Source: JACVRW01 sp036519295 (lineage in GTDB: Bacteria > Actinomycetota > Thermoleophilia > Solirubrobacterales > Thermoleophilaceae). Taken from it: a stretch of 64,000 nt of DNA. A program made the position numbers and the translations under genes. The notes under the pieces were generated by a model. It ran no database searches. It had not been told where the DNA came from and worked only from the letters and a program-made list of their open reading frames with translations. This document shows positions 36,678 through 44,388 of this stretch, in pieces. How positions within the stretch are numbered: the stretch's first letter is position 1; each line of letters starts with the position of its first letter. The DNA is taken from positions 1 through 64,000 of the forward strand of contig DATDLN010000179.1 of NCBI GenBank assembly GCA_036519295.1, written 5' to 3'.

Positions 36678-37493
36678 ATGGCCGATGGCCGTGTCGATTG
36701 GCTCGCCCCCGAGGCGCTCGACGAGGCGCTCGCGCTGCGCGCCGAGCGCGGCGCGGAGGCGACCGTGCTCGCCGGCGGCACGTTTCTCGGCATCCTGATG
36801 AACGAGCGCCTCCTGGAACCGGCGGCGCTGCTCAGCCTGGGCAAGGTCGGCGGGCTCGAGGGAATAGCGGTCGTGGACGGTGAGCTCCGCCTCGGCGCGA
36901 TGACCACCCACCGCGCGGTCGAGCGTGCGCCGGCGGTGCGCGAAGGCTGGCCGGTGCTGGCGCGAGCGTTCTCGCTCGTCGCCAGCCCGCGCGTGCGCAA
37001 CCAGGCCACGGTCGGCGGGGTACTCGCCGACGCCGACTACGCCTCGGATCCGCCGGCCGTGCTGGAGGCGCTCGGGGCGCGGGTGGTGCTGCGCTCCGTC
37101 CGCGGCGAGCGGGAGGTGCCCGTGCGCGAGCTGGTCGTCGGTCACTACGAGACCTCGATCGCGGACGACGAGCTGCTCGTGGAAGTACGCGTGCCGCCGT
37201 GTCCGGCGCGCGCGGTCTACCGCAAGTTCCGCTCGCGCTCGAGCGAGGACCGGCCCTGCGTGGGGGTGGCCGCCGTGAACGGCGACCGCGCTCTGCGCGT
37301 GGTCGTGGGCGCGGTGAGCGACACGCCCCGGGAGCTGCCGGAGGCGTGCGCCCTGGGCGTCGAGGCGGCAGCGGAGATCGGCCACCGCTATGCCGGGGAG
37401 ATCGAGCCGATCAGCGACTCACGCGGTAGCGCCGCGTACCGGCGCCGCGTGATCGCGGTCGAGGTGAGACGGGCGGTGGAGGCGCTCGCGTGA
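36678..37493 (+). CDS. Molybdenum hydroxylase FAD-binding subunit (CoxM/XdhB-like), set 1
   Basis: 271 residues. FAD-binding elements are VLAGGTFLGILMNE (pyrophosphate loop) and QATVGGVLADADYASDP (isoalloxazine region); the C-terminal CO-dehydrogenase flavoprotein domain (KFRSRSSEDRPCVGVAAVN) is complete. It passes electrons from the 2Fe-2S subunit (39601) to an acceptor. It starts four bases after the phosphotransferase gene and overlaps the Mo subunit gene (GTGA). Confidence 0.92.
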   Translation: MADGRVDWLAPEALDEALALRAERGAEATVLAGGTFLGILMNERLLEPAALLSLGKVGGLEGIAVVDGELRLGAMTTHRAVERAPAVREGWPVLARAFSLVASPRVRNQATVGGVLADADYASDPPAVLEALGARVVLRSVRGEREVPVRELVVGHYETSIADDELLVEVRVPPCPARAVYRKFRSRSSEDRPCVGVAAVNGDRALRVVVGAVSDTPRELPEACALGVEAAAEIGHRYAGEIEPISDSRGSAAYRRRVIAVEVRRAVEALA

Positions 37494-39604
37494 GCGGCGA
37501 GGTGCGCTACGCGCAGGACGTTCGGCTGGAGGGCCAGTGGCACGCGGCGCTGGTGCGCTCGCCCGTCCCGCACGGGCGTGTGCGCGCGATCGACGTGTCG
37601 AAGCTTCCCCCGGACTGCGTTGCGCTGCTGCCCGAGGACGTGGCGGGGCTGGGCCGCTACGGCTGCCAGCTGAAGGACCAGGAGGTGCTCGCAGACCCGG
37701 CGCGCTTCGCAGGAGACGTCGTGGCGGCGCTGGCGGCTTCGACGCCTGAGGCGGCCCGCGAGGCGGCGCGCCTGGTCGAGGTCGAATTCGAGGAGCTGCC
37801 GGCTGTCTTCGACCCGGTGACCGCGGTCGCAGAGGGCGCGCCGCTCCTCCACCCCGAGGCAGGCGCCGTGCGCGAGGGCGCGGGCTCGGCCCCCGCCGGA
37901 GCGATAGTTCCGGCCGACGACGCGGTCTCGATCGGCGTTCGGCCGCTGGCCGGCACGAACGTGTGCCACCGGTTTCGCCTCCTTCACGGCGACGCCGATG
38001 CCGGCTTGGCCGACGCCGACGTCGTCGTGGACGAGACCTACCGCACGGCCTCCGCCCAGCACGCGCCGATGGAGCCGCACGCAACCGCCGCCCGCTGGAC
38101 GGCCGACGGCCGGCTCGAGCTGTTCACCGGCACGCAGACACCGTTCAATCTGCGCGCCGACCTGGCCGGGCTGCTCGGCGTGGATGAGGAGCACATCCGT
38201 GTAGTGGCGCCGCCCATGGGCGGCTCGTTCGGCGCCAAGACGTTCACGCGCCTCGAGGCCGTCGTAGCGTGCCTCGCCCGCAAGGCCGGCCGCCCGGTCA
38301 AGGCGGTGCTCGACCGGGCCGAGGAGTGGGTCACGCTCAACCGCCACCCCGCGGTGATCCGCGTGCGGATCGGCGCCGCGCGCGACGGGACGCTCGTCGC
38401 GAAGCGGCTCGACTGCTGGGTCGACACGGGCGCCTATGCGGACTGCGGCCCGGGCGTGGCCACCAAGCTCGGCTACGCGGGCGCCGGCCCCTACCGGATC
38501 CCGAACGTGCGCGTCGACGCGCTCGCGATCTACACGAATCTGCCGCCCAACGGGGCGTTCCGCGGATACGGAGCCATGCAGTCGGTCTGGGCGAGCGAGC
38601 GCGCGATGGACCTGCTGGCCGCGCGCCTCGGGATGAGCCCGCTCGAGCTGCGGCGGCGCAACCTGCTCCGCGACGGCGACCGCTTCGCCACCGGCGAGGT
38701 GATGCACGACGTGCACTTCGAGGAGTGCCTCCAGGCGGCCGCAGACGCCGTGGACTACGAGCGCGACCCACACGGGAAGGGGCTGTCCGTGCTGCTCAAG
38801 GGGATGCAGACCCCGAGCCGCGCGGCGATCGCCGTGGAGCGCACGCCGGTCGGGTACGTGGTCCGCTGCGCGTCCTGCGAGATGGGCCAGGGGGTGCGGG
38901 ACTCGGTGCGCCTGCAGGCCGCGGCGCTACTCGGCTGCGAGCCGGGCCAGATCGAGGTCCCCGACCCGGACACCAACAGCGCGCCCTTCGACACCCGCAC
39001 CACCTCGAGCCGCTCGACCTACATGATGGGCCGCGCGCTCGAGGAGGCCGTGCGCGACCTGCAGACCAACGGCGGCGGGCGCGGCTACGGGGAGATCGCG
39101 AACGAAGGCGGGCTCGACCCGGACACCGGACAGGGGATCGCGTCCACCCACTGGCACCAGGGCGCCGCGGCGGCGGAGGTGAGCGTCGACGAGGAGACAG
39201 GACTGGTCACTGTCGAGCACCTGCACGCGGCCGTCTATGCGGGCCGAGTGGTGGACCGGGCGGGCGCCGAGCTCCAGAACGAAGGCTCGATGATCATGGG
39301 CCTGGGCACTGCGCTGCTCGAGAGCGTCGACCACGCCGACGGCCAGATCACGAATGCCAACCTCTCGGACTACAACGTCCCGGCCGCGGGGGATCTGCCC
39401 CGCCGCCTGACGCACGACCTGATCGAGCGCGACGACGCGGAGCCGCACGGACTCGGCGAGACCGCCCTGCCGCCGGTGCCGGCGGCGATCGGGAACGCGC
39501 TCGCCTCCCTCGGGCTCGAGCTGACGGAGCTGCCGATGACGGCGGAGCGCGTGCTCGAGGCGGTCGACGCGGCCGCCCCCGCCGAGGTGGGTGTCCGGGG
39601 ATGA
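37490..39604 (+). CDS. Molybdenum hydroxylase large (molybdopterin) subunit, set 1
   Basis: 704 residues, xanthine dehydrogenase/CO dehydrogenase family. Conserved Mo-cofactor segments: GSFGAKTFTRLEAV, NGAFRGYGAMQ, CEMGQGVRDSVRLQA and the catalytic-glutamate loop GLGETALPPVPAAIGNA. The CODH-specific Cys active-site motif is not seen, so it is a hydroxylase. At 704 residues it is shorter than typical large subunits of about 760-790. The gap is near residues 510-560, where the protein runs directly from TSSRSTYMMGRALEEAVRDL to the GGGRGYGEIA segment. It would hydroxylate an N-heterocycle or aldehyde using water. Substrate unknown. Confidence 0.93.
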   Translation: MSGEVRYAQDVRLEGQWHAALVRSPVPHGRVRAIDVSKLPPDCVALLPEDVAGLGRYGCQLKDQEVLADPARFAGDVVAALAASTPEAAREAARLVEVEFEELPAVFDPVTAVAEGAPLLHPEAGAVREGAGSAPAGAIVPADDAVSIGVRPLAGTNVCHRFRLLHGDADAGLADADVVVDETYRTASAQHAPMEPHATAARWTADGRLELFTGTQTPFNLRADLAGLLGVDEEHIRVVAPPMGGSFGAKTFTRLEAVVACLARKAGRPVKAVLDRAEEWVTLNRHPAVIRVRIGAARDGTLVAKRLDCWVDTGAYADCGPGVATKLGYAGAGPYRIPNVRVDALAIYTNLPPNGAFRGYGAMQSVWASERAMDLLAARLGMSPLELRRRNLLRDGDRFATGEVMHDVHFEECLQAAADAVDYERDPHGKGLSVLLKGMQTPSRAAIAVERTPVGYVVRCASCEMGQGVRDSVRLQAAALLGCEPGQIEVPDPDTNSAPFDTRTTSSRSTYMMGRALEEAVRDLQTNGGGRGYGEIANEGGLDPDTGQGIASTHWHQGAAAAEVSVDEETGLVTVEHLHAAVYAGRVVDRAGAELQNEGSMIMGLGTALLESVDHADGQITNANLSDYNVPAAGDLPRRLTHDLIERDDAEPHGLGETALPPVPAAIGNALASLGLELTELPMTAERVLEAVDAAAPAEVGVRG

Positions 39605-40041
39605 CGCTCGACCTCTTGCTCAACGGCCGACCGACGGCGCTCGAGGCGGAGCCGGCGGAGACGTTGCTCGAGGTGCTGCGCCGCGAGGCCGGGCTGCTGA
39701 GCGTGCGGCTCACCTGTGGGATCGGCGTCTGCGGCGCCTGCACGGTCCTGCTCGACGGCGAGCCGGTGTCCGGCTGCCTGCTGCGGGCCGCACAGGCGGC
39801 CGGCCGCGAGGTCACCACGCTGGAGGGCATCCCGGCTGAGCACCCGGTGCGCCGGGCGTTCGCCGCCGAGCACGCCTTCCAGTGCGGCTACTGCACGCCG
39901 GGGATGGTGCTCACCTCCGCGCGGCTGCTCGAGGAGATCCCGGACCCGAGCGATGAGCAGATCGCCGAGGGGCTCGGCGGCAACCTCTGCCGCTGCGGCT
40001 GCTACTTGAAGATCCGGGCGGCTGTAAGGAGGGCCGCATGA
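39601..40041 (+). CDS. Molybdenum hydroxylase 2Fe-2S subunit, set 1
   Basis: 146 residues. The plant-type cluster Cys are in CGIGVCGACTVLLDG plus the following Cys; the second cluster uses QCGYCTPGM and NLCRCGCYLKI. It relays electrons from molybdenum to FAD. The usual CRCTGY of the C-terminal motif reads CRCGCY here, a minor variant with an extra Cys. ATG 39601 overlaps the large subunit by four bases; its stop overlaps the FAH-family gene. Confidence 0.95.
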   Translation: MTLDLLLNGRPTALEAEPAETLLEVLRREAGLLSVRLTCGIGVCGACTVLLDGEPVSGCLLRAAQAAGREVTTLEGIPAEHPVRRAFAAEHAFQCGYCTPGMVLTSARLLEEIPDPSDEQIAEGLGGNLCRCGCYLKIRAAVRRAA

Positions 40042-40877
40042 AGCTTGTCACCTACGACGCCGGCGACGGCCCCCGGGTCGGCGCGCTCGAGGAGGGGTCG
40101 ATTGTCGACCTTGGGTTCGACGGGGACATGGTGGCCTTCATCGAGGCCGGCGCCCCAGCGGCCGAACGGCGTCGCGTCGGCGAGGCGCGTCTGCACGCGC
40201 CCCTGCGTCCACGCTCCATGCGCGACTTCCTCGCCTTCGAGGGCCACATGAAGGGCGCGCTCAGCCGGCTCGGACGGCCAATTCCCGACGAGTGGTACGA
40301 CGTCCCCGCCTACTACAAGGGGATGCCGGACACCGTGATCGGGCCGGACGCGGAGGTTCCCTGGCCGTCCTACGCCGAGCGCCTCGATCACGAGCTCGAG
40401 CTGGCCGCGGTGATCGGCCGTCGCTGCAAGGACGTGCCGGCCGACTCGGCGGCCGAGTACATATTCGGATACACGATCTGGAACGACGTCTCCGCACGCG
40501 ATGTGCAGTCGCGCGAGCTCCCAATCGGCATGGGCCCGGCCAAGGCGAAGGACTGGGACGGCTCGAACGTCCTCGGGCCGTGCCTGGTGACCGCCGACGC
40601 GCTCGACGCCGCGCACCTCCACATGGAGGTGCGGGTGAACGGCGAGGGCTGGGGCGAGGACACGAGCGCCTCGATGCACTGGCGCTTCGCGGACATGATC
40701 GCGTACGCGTCGATGGGCCAGACGCTCTACCCAGGCGAGCTGCTCGGCTCGGGCACGGCGGCGGGCGGCTCGGGGATCGAGCTCGGTCGCGAGCTGCGGC
40801 CGGGGGATTTGCTCGAGCTCGAGATCGAGGGGATCGGCGTGCTGCGCAACCGAATCGGAGCGAAGGGAGGAGCCTGA
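40038..40877 (+). CDS. Fumarylacetoacetate hydrolase (FAH) family protein
   Basis: 279 residues. Metal-binding core: VIGRRCKDVPADSAAEYIFGYTIWNDVSARD with acidic ligands, then KDWDGSNVLGPCLVT and the Gly-rich LLGSGTAAGGSGIELGR. FAH-fold enzymes hydrolyse or decarboxylate acylpyruvates and ring-cleavage products of aromatic pathways. In this operon it most likely acts after ring hydroxylation and opening. The ATGA overlap ties it to the hydroxylase. Reaction type (hydrolase, decarboxylase or hydratase) is open. Confidence 0.92.
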   Translation: MKLVTYDAGDGPRVGALEEGSIVDLGFDGDMVAFIEAGAPAAERRRVGEARLHAPLRPRSMRDFLAFEGHMKGALSRLGRPIPDEWYDVPAYYKGMPDTVIGPDAEVPWPSYAERLDHELELAAVIGRRCKDVPADSAAEYIFGYTIWNDVSARDVQSRELPIGMGPAKAKDWDGSNVLGPCLVTADALDAAHLHMEVRVNGEGWGEDTSASMHWRFADMIAYASMGQTLYPGELLGSGTAAGGSGIELGRELRPGDLLELEIEGIGVLRNRIGAKGGA

Positions 40878-41192
40878 ATGGCGTACGTGGTGTCGGCGCT
40901 GTGGCGCGCCAAGGAGGGGGAGGAGGAGCGGATCGCGCGGATCATTGAGGAGCTGACGGAGCCGTCGCGCGCCGAGCCCGGCAACCTCTTCTACCAGGCA
41001 CACCGGTCGCCGGACGACCCGCGCCTCTTCTACCTGTACGAGCAGTACGTCGACGAGGCCGGCTATGAGGCGCACCAGAACACGGAGCACTTCCAGCGGC
41101 TCGTGGTCGGGGAGGCCATCCCGAACCTGGAGTCGCGGGAGCGAGCCTTCTACGAGACGCTCGTGGACGACCGCGGAGGCCTGGCGGCTTGA
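40878..41192 (+). CDS. Putative ABM-family monooxygenase (YgiN-like)
   Basis: 104 residues, ferredoxin-like dimeric fold: VVSALWRAKEGEEERIARIIEEL, EPGNLFYQAHRSPDDPRLFYLYEQYVDEAGYEAHQNTEHFQRL. This is the textbook ABM pattern, including the HxxxxHF end of the central helix. Such proteins oxidise quinols/aromatics without cofactor, or act as small-molecule isomerases. It starts right after the FAH gene and overlaps the cyclase gene start. Confidence 0.85.
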   Translation: MAYVVSALWRAKEGEEERIARIIEELTEPSRAEPGNLFYQAHRSPDDPRLFYLYEQYVDEAGYEAHQNTEHFQRLVVGEAIPNLESRERAFYETLVDDRGGLAA

Positions 41193-41869
41193 CGGCGATC
41201 GTGGACCTCAGCCCGACCGTGCCGCACGGCTTCCGCGGGCCCCCCTCGACCGACGTGGGCGTCCGTCTCGAGGCGCGTACGAAGCCCGGCTACTGGCAGT
41301 CGTCGCAGGCCAGCATGAGCGTGCACACGGGCTGCCACGTGGAGTCGGAGCTGCACGTGATCGAGGGCGGCCGGACGATCGACGCGGTGCCGCTCGACCG
41401 CGTGATCGGAAGCGCGCTGGTGCTCGACCTGACGCCGGTGGCGCCGCGCGCGCTCATAGAGCCGGAAGCGCTCGATGCGGCACTCGCCGCCACGGACGAC
41501 GAGCTGCGCCCAGGCGACGTGGTCCTCCTGCGCACCGACTGGGCTTCGCAGGCGCTCGGCACGCCGGGGTACTTCCGGCTGTCGCCGGCGCTCAGCCTCG
41601 AGGCGGCAGAGTGGCTGGTGGCGCACAGGCCGCGCTGCGTCGGCTGCGACTTCTTCGAGGAGCCCGTCGCCCGCGACCCAGGCTGGGAGGCGCCCGAGTT
41701 CGTCGTGCACCGCGCGCTCCTCGGAGCGGGGATCCCGCTGGTCGAGGGCCTGGTCGGGCTCGAGAAGCTGCCGCCGCGCTGCGAGTTCTTCGCCCCGTTC
41801 TTCAAGTTCGGGGGCATCGAGGCGGCGCCCGCACGGGCGTTTGCGATCGTCCCGGAGGGCGGCTCGTGA
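41189..41869 (+). CDS. Cyclase/kynurenine-formamidase-family hydrolase with variant metal motif
   Basis: 226 residues, PF04199 fold. The canonical HGGTHxDxPxH metal site reads His46-Thr-Gly-Cys-His50-Val-Glu52-Ser-Glu-Leu-His56, so Asp is replaced by Glu and Thr by Cys. A distal DFFEEPVARDP region and VEGLVGLEKLPPR (usual LxxLxxLP end) are present. Family members open lactam, formamide or isatin-type rings with Mn or Zn. The Glu exchange may tune metal or substrate. TTG 41189 overlaps the ABM stop. Confidence 0.85.
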   Translation: MTAIVDLSPTVPHGFRGPPSTDVGVRLEARTKPGYWQSSQASMSVHTGCHVESELHVIEGGRTIDAVPLDRVIGSALVLDLTPVAPRALIEPEALDAALAATDDELRPGDVVLLRTDWASQALGTPGYFRLSPALSLEAAEWLVAHRPRCVGCDFFEEPVARDPGWEAPEFVVHRALLGAGIPLVEGLVGLEKLPPRCEFFAPFFKFGGIEAAPARAFAIVPEGGS

Positions 41870-42102
41870 ACATCGAGTTCGCATCGGCGCTTCCGCCCGA
41901 CGTGCCGGCGCCGCCGGCCGCCCGCGGCGGCGGGGTGCGCTGGCCGGACGGCGTCGTGCGAGCGCCGGGCGAGCTGCCCGACGGAGGGGTTCAACACGAA
42001 ACGTTCCCTTACCGCGCCCGGCTGAAGACGCTGGCGCTGGCGGCAGGGCTCGCGCTGAGCGCGGTGGCGCTGGCACTCGTCCGACGCAGGAGGCGACGAT
42101 GA
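41866..42102 (+). CDS. Small protein with C-terminal membrane anchor
   Basis: 78 residues: a Pro/Gly-rich soluble part, then one membrane span (about 56-73) and a run of five terminal arginines (positive-inside C-tail). GTG 41866 overlaps the cyclase stop and the TGA overlaps the regulator's ATG, so it is a genuine link in the operon chain. No family recognised. It may tether an operon enzyme to the membrane or be a short structural protein. Confidence 0.6.
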   Translation: MNIEFASALPPDVPAPPAARGGGVRWPDGVVRAPGELPDGGVQHETFPYRARLKTLALAAGLALSAVALALVRRRRRR

Positions 42103-42764
42103 CGGAGAGCGCCCACGCAACTGTCCCCTTCACACGTAGCAATCTGCGGGAGCAGATCAAGGACGTGCTGCTCCAGCGGATCGTGGCTGGCACCTACCCG
42201 CCGGGGAGCCGCATCGTCGAGACGCGCGTGGCCCAGGAGCTCGGCGTGAGCCAGGGTCCGGTTCGCGAGGCGCTCCGCGATCTCGAGCAGCTCGGCTGTG
42301 TCGTCCACGAGCCCTACCGCGGCTGCTCGGTGCGGGCCTTCTCGGCCGACGAGCTGTTGGAGGCGTTCCCGGTGCGAGCCGCGCTCGAGGCGCTCGCGGC
42401 GCGGCTCGCGGCTGACCGCATCACCAAGGCGGAGCTCGACGAGCTGGACGAGCTGCTCGGGCGGATGCGCGCGGCCGCCCGCAGCGGCGACGCCCACGCT
42501 CAATCGCAGGCCAACGCGTCCTTCCACGCCACCATCGTCCGGGCCGCGCGCAATGGCACGCTCGAGAGCCAGTGGCGCATGCTCGAGCCGTTCTCGCGCA
42601 CCTACCTGACCGTCTCGCGGCCGGGCATCGACCTCGTCCACCTGTCCGATCGTCATGTGCCCATCCTCGATGCCCTGCGCCGCCATGACCCCGACGCCGC
42701 GGCCGATGCGATGCACGAGCACCTCATGGGTGCGGCCGAGCTGCTGAAGGAGGATTCGGCATGA
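42099..42764 (+). CDS. GntR-family regulator with FCD domain
   Basis: 221 residues. Winged helix at residues about 10-75 (RSNLREQIKDVLLQRIVAGTY, GVSQGPVREALRDLEQLG); C-terminal helical FCD ligand domain with NASFHATIVRAARNGTL, whose acidic/His residues typically bind a metal-carboxylate ligand. Likely senses a pathway acid and controls block A. AGGAGG at 42088-42093 supports ATG 42099. It is embedded in mid-operon, between two cyclase-family genes. Confidence 0.92.
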   Translation: MTESAHATVPFTRSNLREQIKDVLLQRIVAGTYPPGSRIVETRVAQELGVSQGPVREALRDLEQLGCVVHEPYRGCSVRAFSADELLEAFPVRAALEALAARLAADRITKAELDELDELLGRMRAAARSGDAHAQSQANASFHATIVRAARNGTLESQWRMLEPFSRTYLTVSRPGIDLVHLSDRHVPILDALRRHDPDAAADAMHEHLMGAAELLKEDSA

Positions 42765-43480
42765 GGCGCATCGTCGACCTATCCATGCCGGTGCACGCAG
42801 ACATGCTCACCTTCCCGCGCGTGCCGCCGCCGGCGCTGTGCGTGTACGAGACGCACGAGGAGTTCGCTGAGCGGATCGGGGCGGCGGAGTATGGGGTCAC
42901 CTCTCTTACGGCGAGCAACCTCGTCGTCGTCAACGACCACGTCGGCACCCACTGCGACGCACGCCGCCACATCGTCCCGGACGCCGGCGGGGCGGACACG
43001 ATCCCCCTTGAATGGTGCCTCTCGGACGGCGTTCTCCTCGACTTCCGATCGGCCGAGTCCGGACATGGCATCACCGCTGCCGAGGTGGAGGCAGAACTCC
43101 AGCGGATCGGCTATGAGCCGAAGGAGCGCGACATTGTCCTGATTCATACGGGGGCCGGCGCCTACAACACCGAGGAGCGCTACCGCACGGACCATCCCGG
43201 GATGACGGCGGAGGCCACGAAGTGGCTCATCGAGCGCGGCGTCCGGATGATGGGCATCGACGCGATCACCTTCGATCCGCCGGTGTGGGCGATGTTCGAG
43301 CGGAAACAGTTCTGGGAGGCCCACCGGGTGATGTGGGAGCACGAGTACTGGCACCTCGAGAACCTGATGAATCTCGAGCAGATCGGACGTCCGCATGGGT
43401 TCCAGCTCTGCGTCCTGCCGGTGAAATGGGTGGGAACCACGGCGGCGCCGGTGCGGGCGATCGCGATCATCGACGAATGA
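42761..43480 (+). CDS. Cyclase/kynurenine-formamidase-family hydrolase
   Basis: 239 residues with the standard metal motif: His60-Val-Gly-Thr-His64-Cys-Asp66-Ala-Arg-Arg-His70. DIVLIHTGAGAY, RMMGIDAITFDPP and EYWHLENLMNLEQIG complete the fold. Active-site residues support a metal-dependent ring-opening or amide/lactone hydrolase. The strong WEHEYWHLENL stretch is unlike the other two copies in the operon, so the three are diverged paralogs with different substrates. Overlaps: ATGA at both ends. Confidence 0.92.
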   Translation: MRRIVDLSMPVHADMLTFPRVPPPALCVYETHEEFAERIGAAEYGVTSLTASNLVVVNDHVGTHCDARRHIVPDAGGADTIPLEWCLSDGVLLDFRSAESGHGITAAEVEAELQRIGYEPKERDIVLIHTGAGAYNTEERYRTDHPGMTAEATKWLIERGVRMMGIDAITFDPPVWAMFERKQFWEAHRVMWEHEYWHLENLMNLEQIGRPHGFQLCVLPVKWVGTTAAPVRAIAIIDE

Positions 43481-44388
43481 GGGTTCTGCGGTTCGACGAG
43501 CCGGGCTGCGGCGAGGTGGCCACGGCCGGGGGCAAGGGCGCCTCGTTGGCGCGGATGGCTGGGCTCGGCCTCCCGGTGCCACCCGGATTCGTGATTCCCG
43601 CCGACGCTCTCGCGGCCAGCCTTACGGACACGGGCGGGGAACTGCGCGAACTGCTCGCGGCCGGCTCCTCCGCCAAGATCGCCGAGCGGGCGCGCGCGCT
43701 CGTACTCGCGACTGAGCCGGCGGCCGAGTTGTACGACGCGATTGCCGCCGCTTACCGCGCGCTCGGCGACGAGCCGCCGGTTGCAGTGCGCTCGAGCGCC
43801 CGAGCCGAAGACTCCGAGGCCGCGAGCTACGCGGGGCAGCAGGAGACCTACCTCCACGTCTGCGGTCTCGATGAGGTCGTCCGGCGAGTCCGCGACTGCT
43901 GGGCGTCGTTCTTCTCGGAGCGCGCCCTCTTCTACCGCGCGCGCAAGGGCTCGCTGGGGGACATGGGCATGGCCGTGGTGGTCCAGCGCATGGTCGCGGC
44001 CGACGTGGCCGGAGTCCTCTTCACCTGCGATCCCGTTCAGCGCCGGCGGGACCGGATGGTCGTGGAGGCCGTCTTCGGCCTTGGCGAGGCGGCGGTCTCG
44101 GGCCACGTGACGCCGGATCACTTCGTGATCGCCCGCGACGGGGAGGTGAAGAAGAGCCGGATCGCCGTGCAGCCGTTCGCCGTCGTCAGTACCGCGGCGG
44201 GCGGCACGGCTGAGCGCGAGCTGAGCGCCGAGGAGGGAGGGGCGCCCACGCTCGACGAGGCTCGGCTGCGCGCTCTGGCCCAGCTGGGCGACGACCTCGA
44301 GCAACGGCTGGGCGTGCCGCAGGACATCGAGTGGGCGTTCGCCGACGGCGAGCTCTACGTGCTGCAGGCGAGGCCGGTCACGGCATGA
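43477..44388 (+). CDS. ATP-grasp (PEP synthase N-terminal) subunit
   Basis: 303 residues, corresponding to the N-terminal ATP-binding domain of PEP synthase/pyruvate phosphate dikinase. GGKGASLARMAGLGLPVPPGFVI is the first conserved loop, VAVRSSARAEDSEAASYAGQQETYL carries the phosphate-binding Arg/Ser, and the C-terminal QDIEWAFADGELYVLQARPVT is the metal/ATP end. It has no His domain and no PEP domain. It should charge the His of the 34937 protein with ATP, giving a two-component phosphotransferase. Its separation by about 7 kb from its partner in one operon is unusual. Confidence 0.9.
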   Translation: MRVLRFDEPGCGEVATAGGKGASLARMAGLGLPVPPGFVIPADALAASLTDTGGELRELLAAGSSAKIAERARALVLATEPAAELYDAIAAAYRALGDEPPVAVRSSARAEDSEAASYAGQQETYLHVCGLDEVVRRVRDCWASFFSERALFYRARKGSLGDMGMAVVVQRMVAADVAGVLFTCDPVQRRRDRMVVEAVFGLGEAAVSGHVTPDHFVIARDGEVKKSRIAVQPFAVVSTAAGGTAERELSAEEGGAPTLDEARLRALAQLGDDLEQRLGVPQDIEWAFADGELYVLQARPVTA

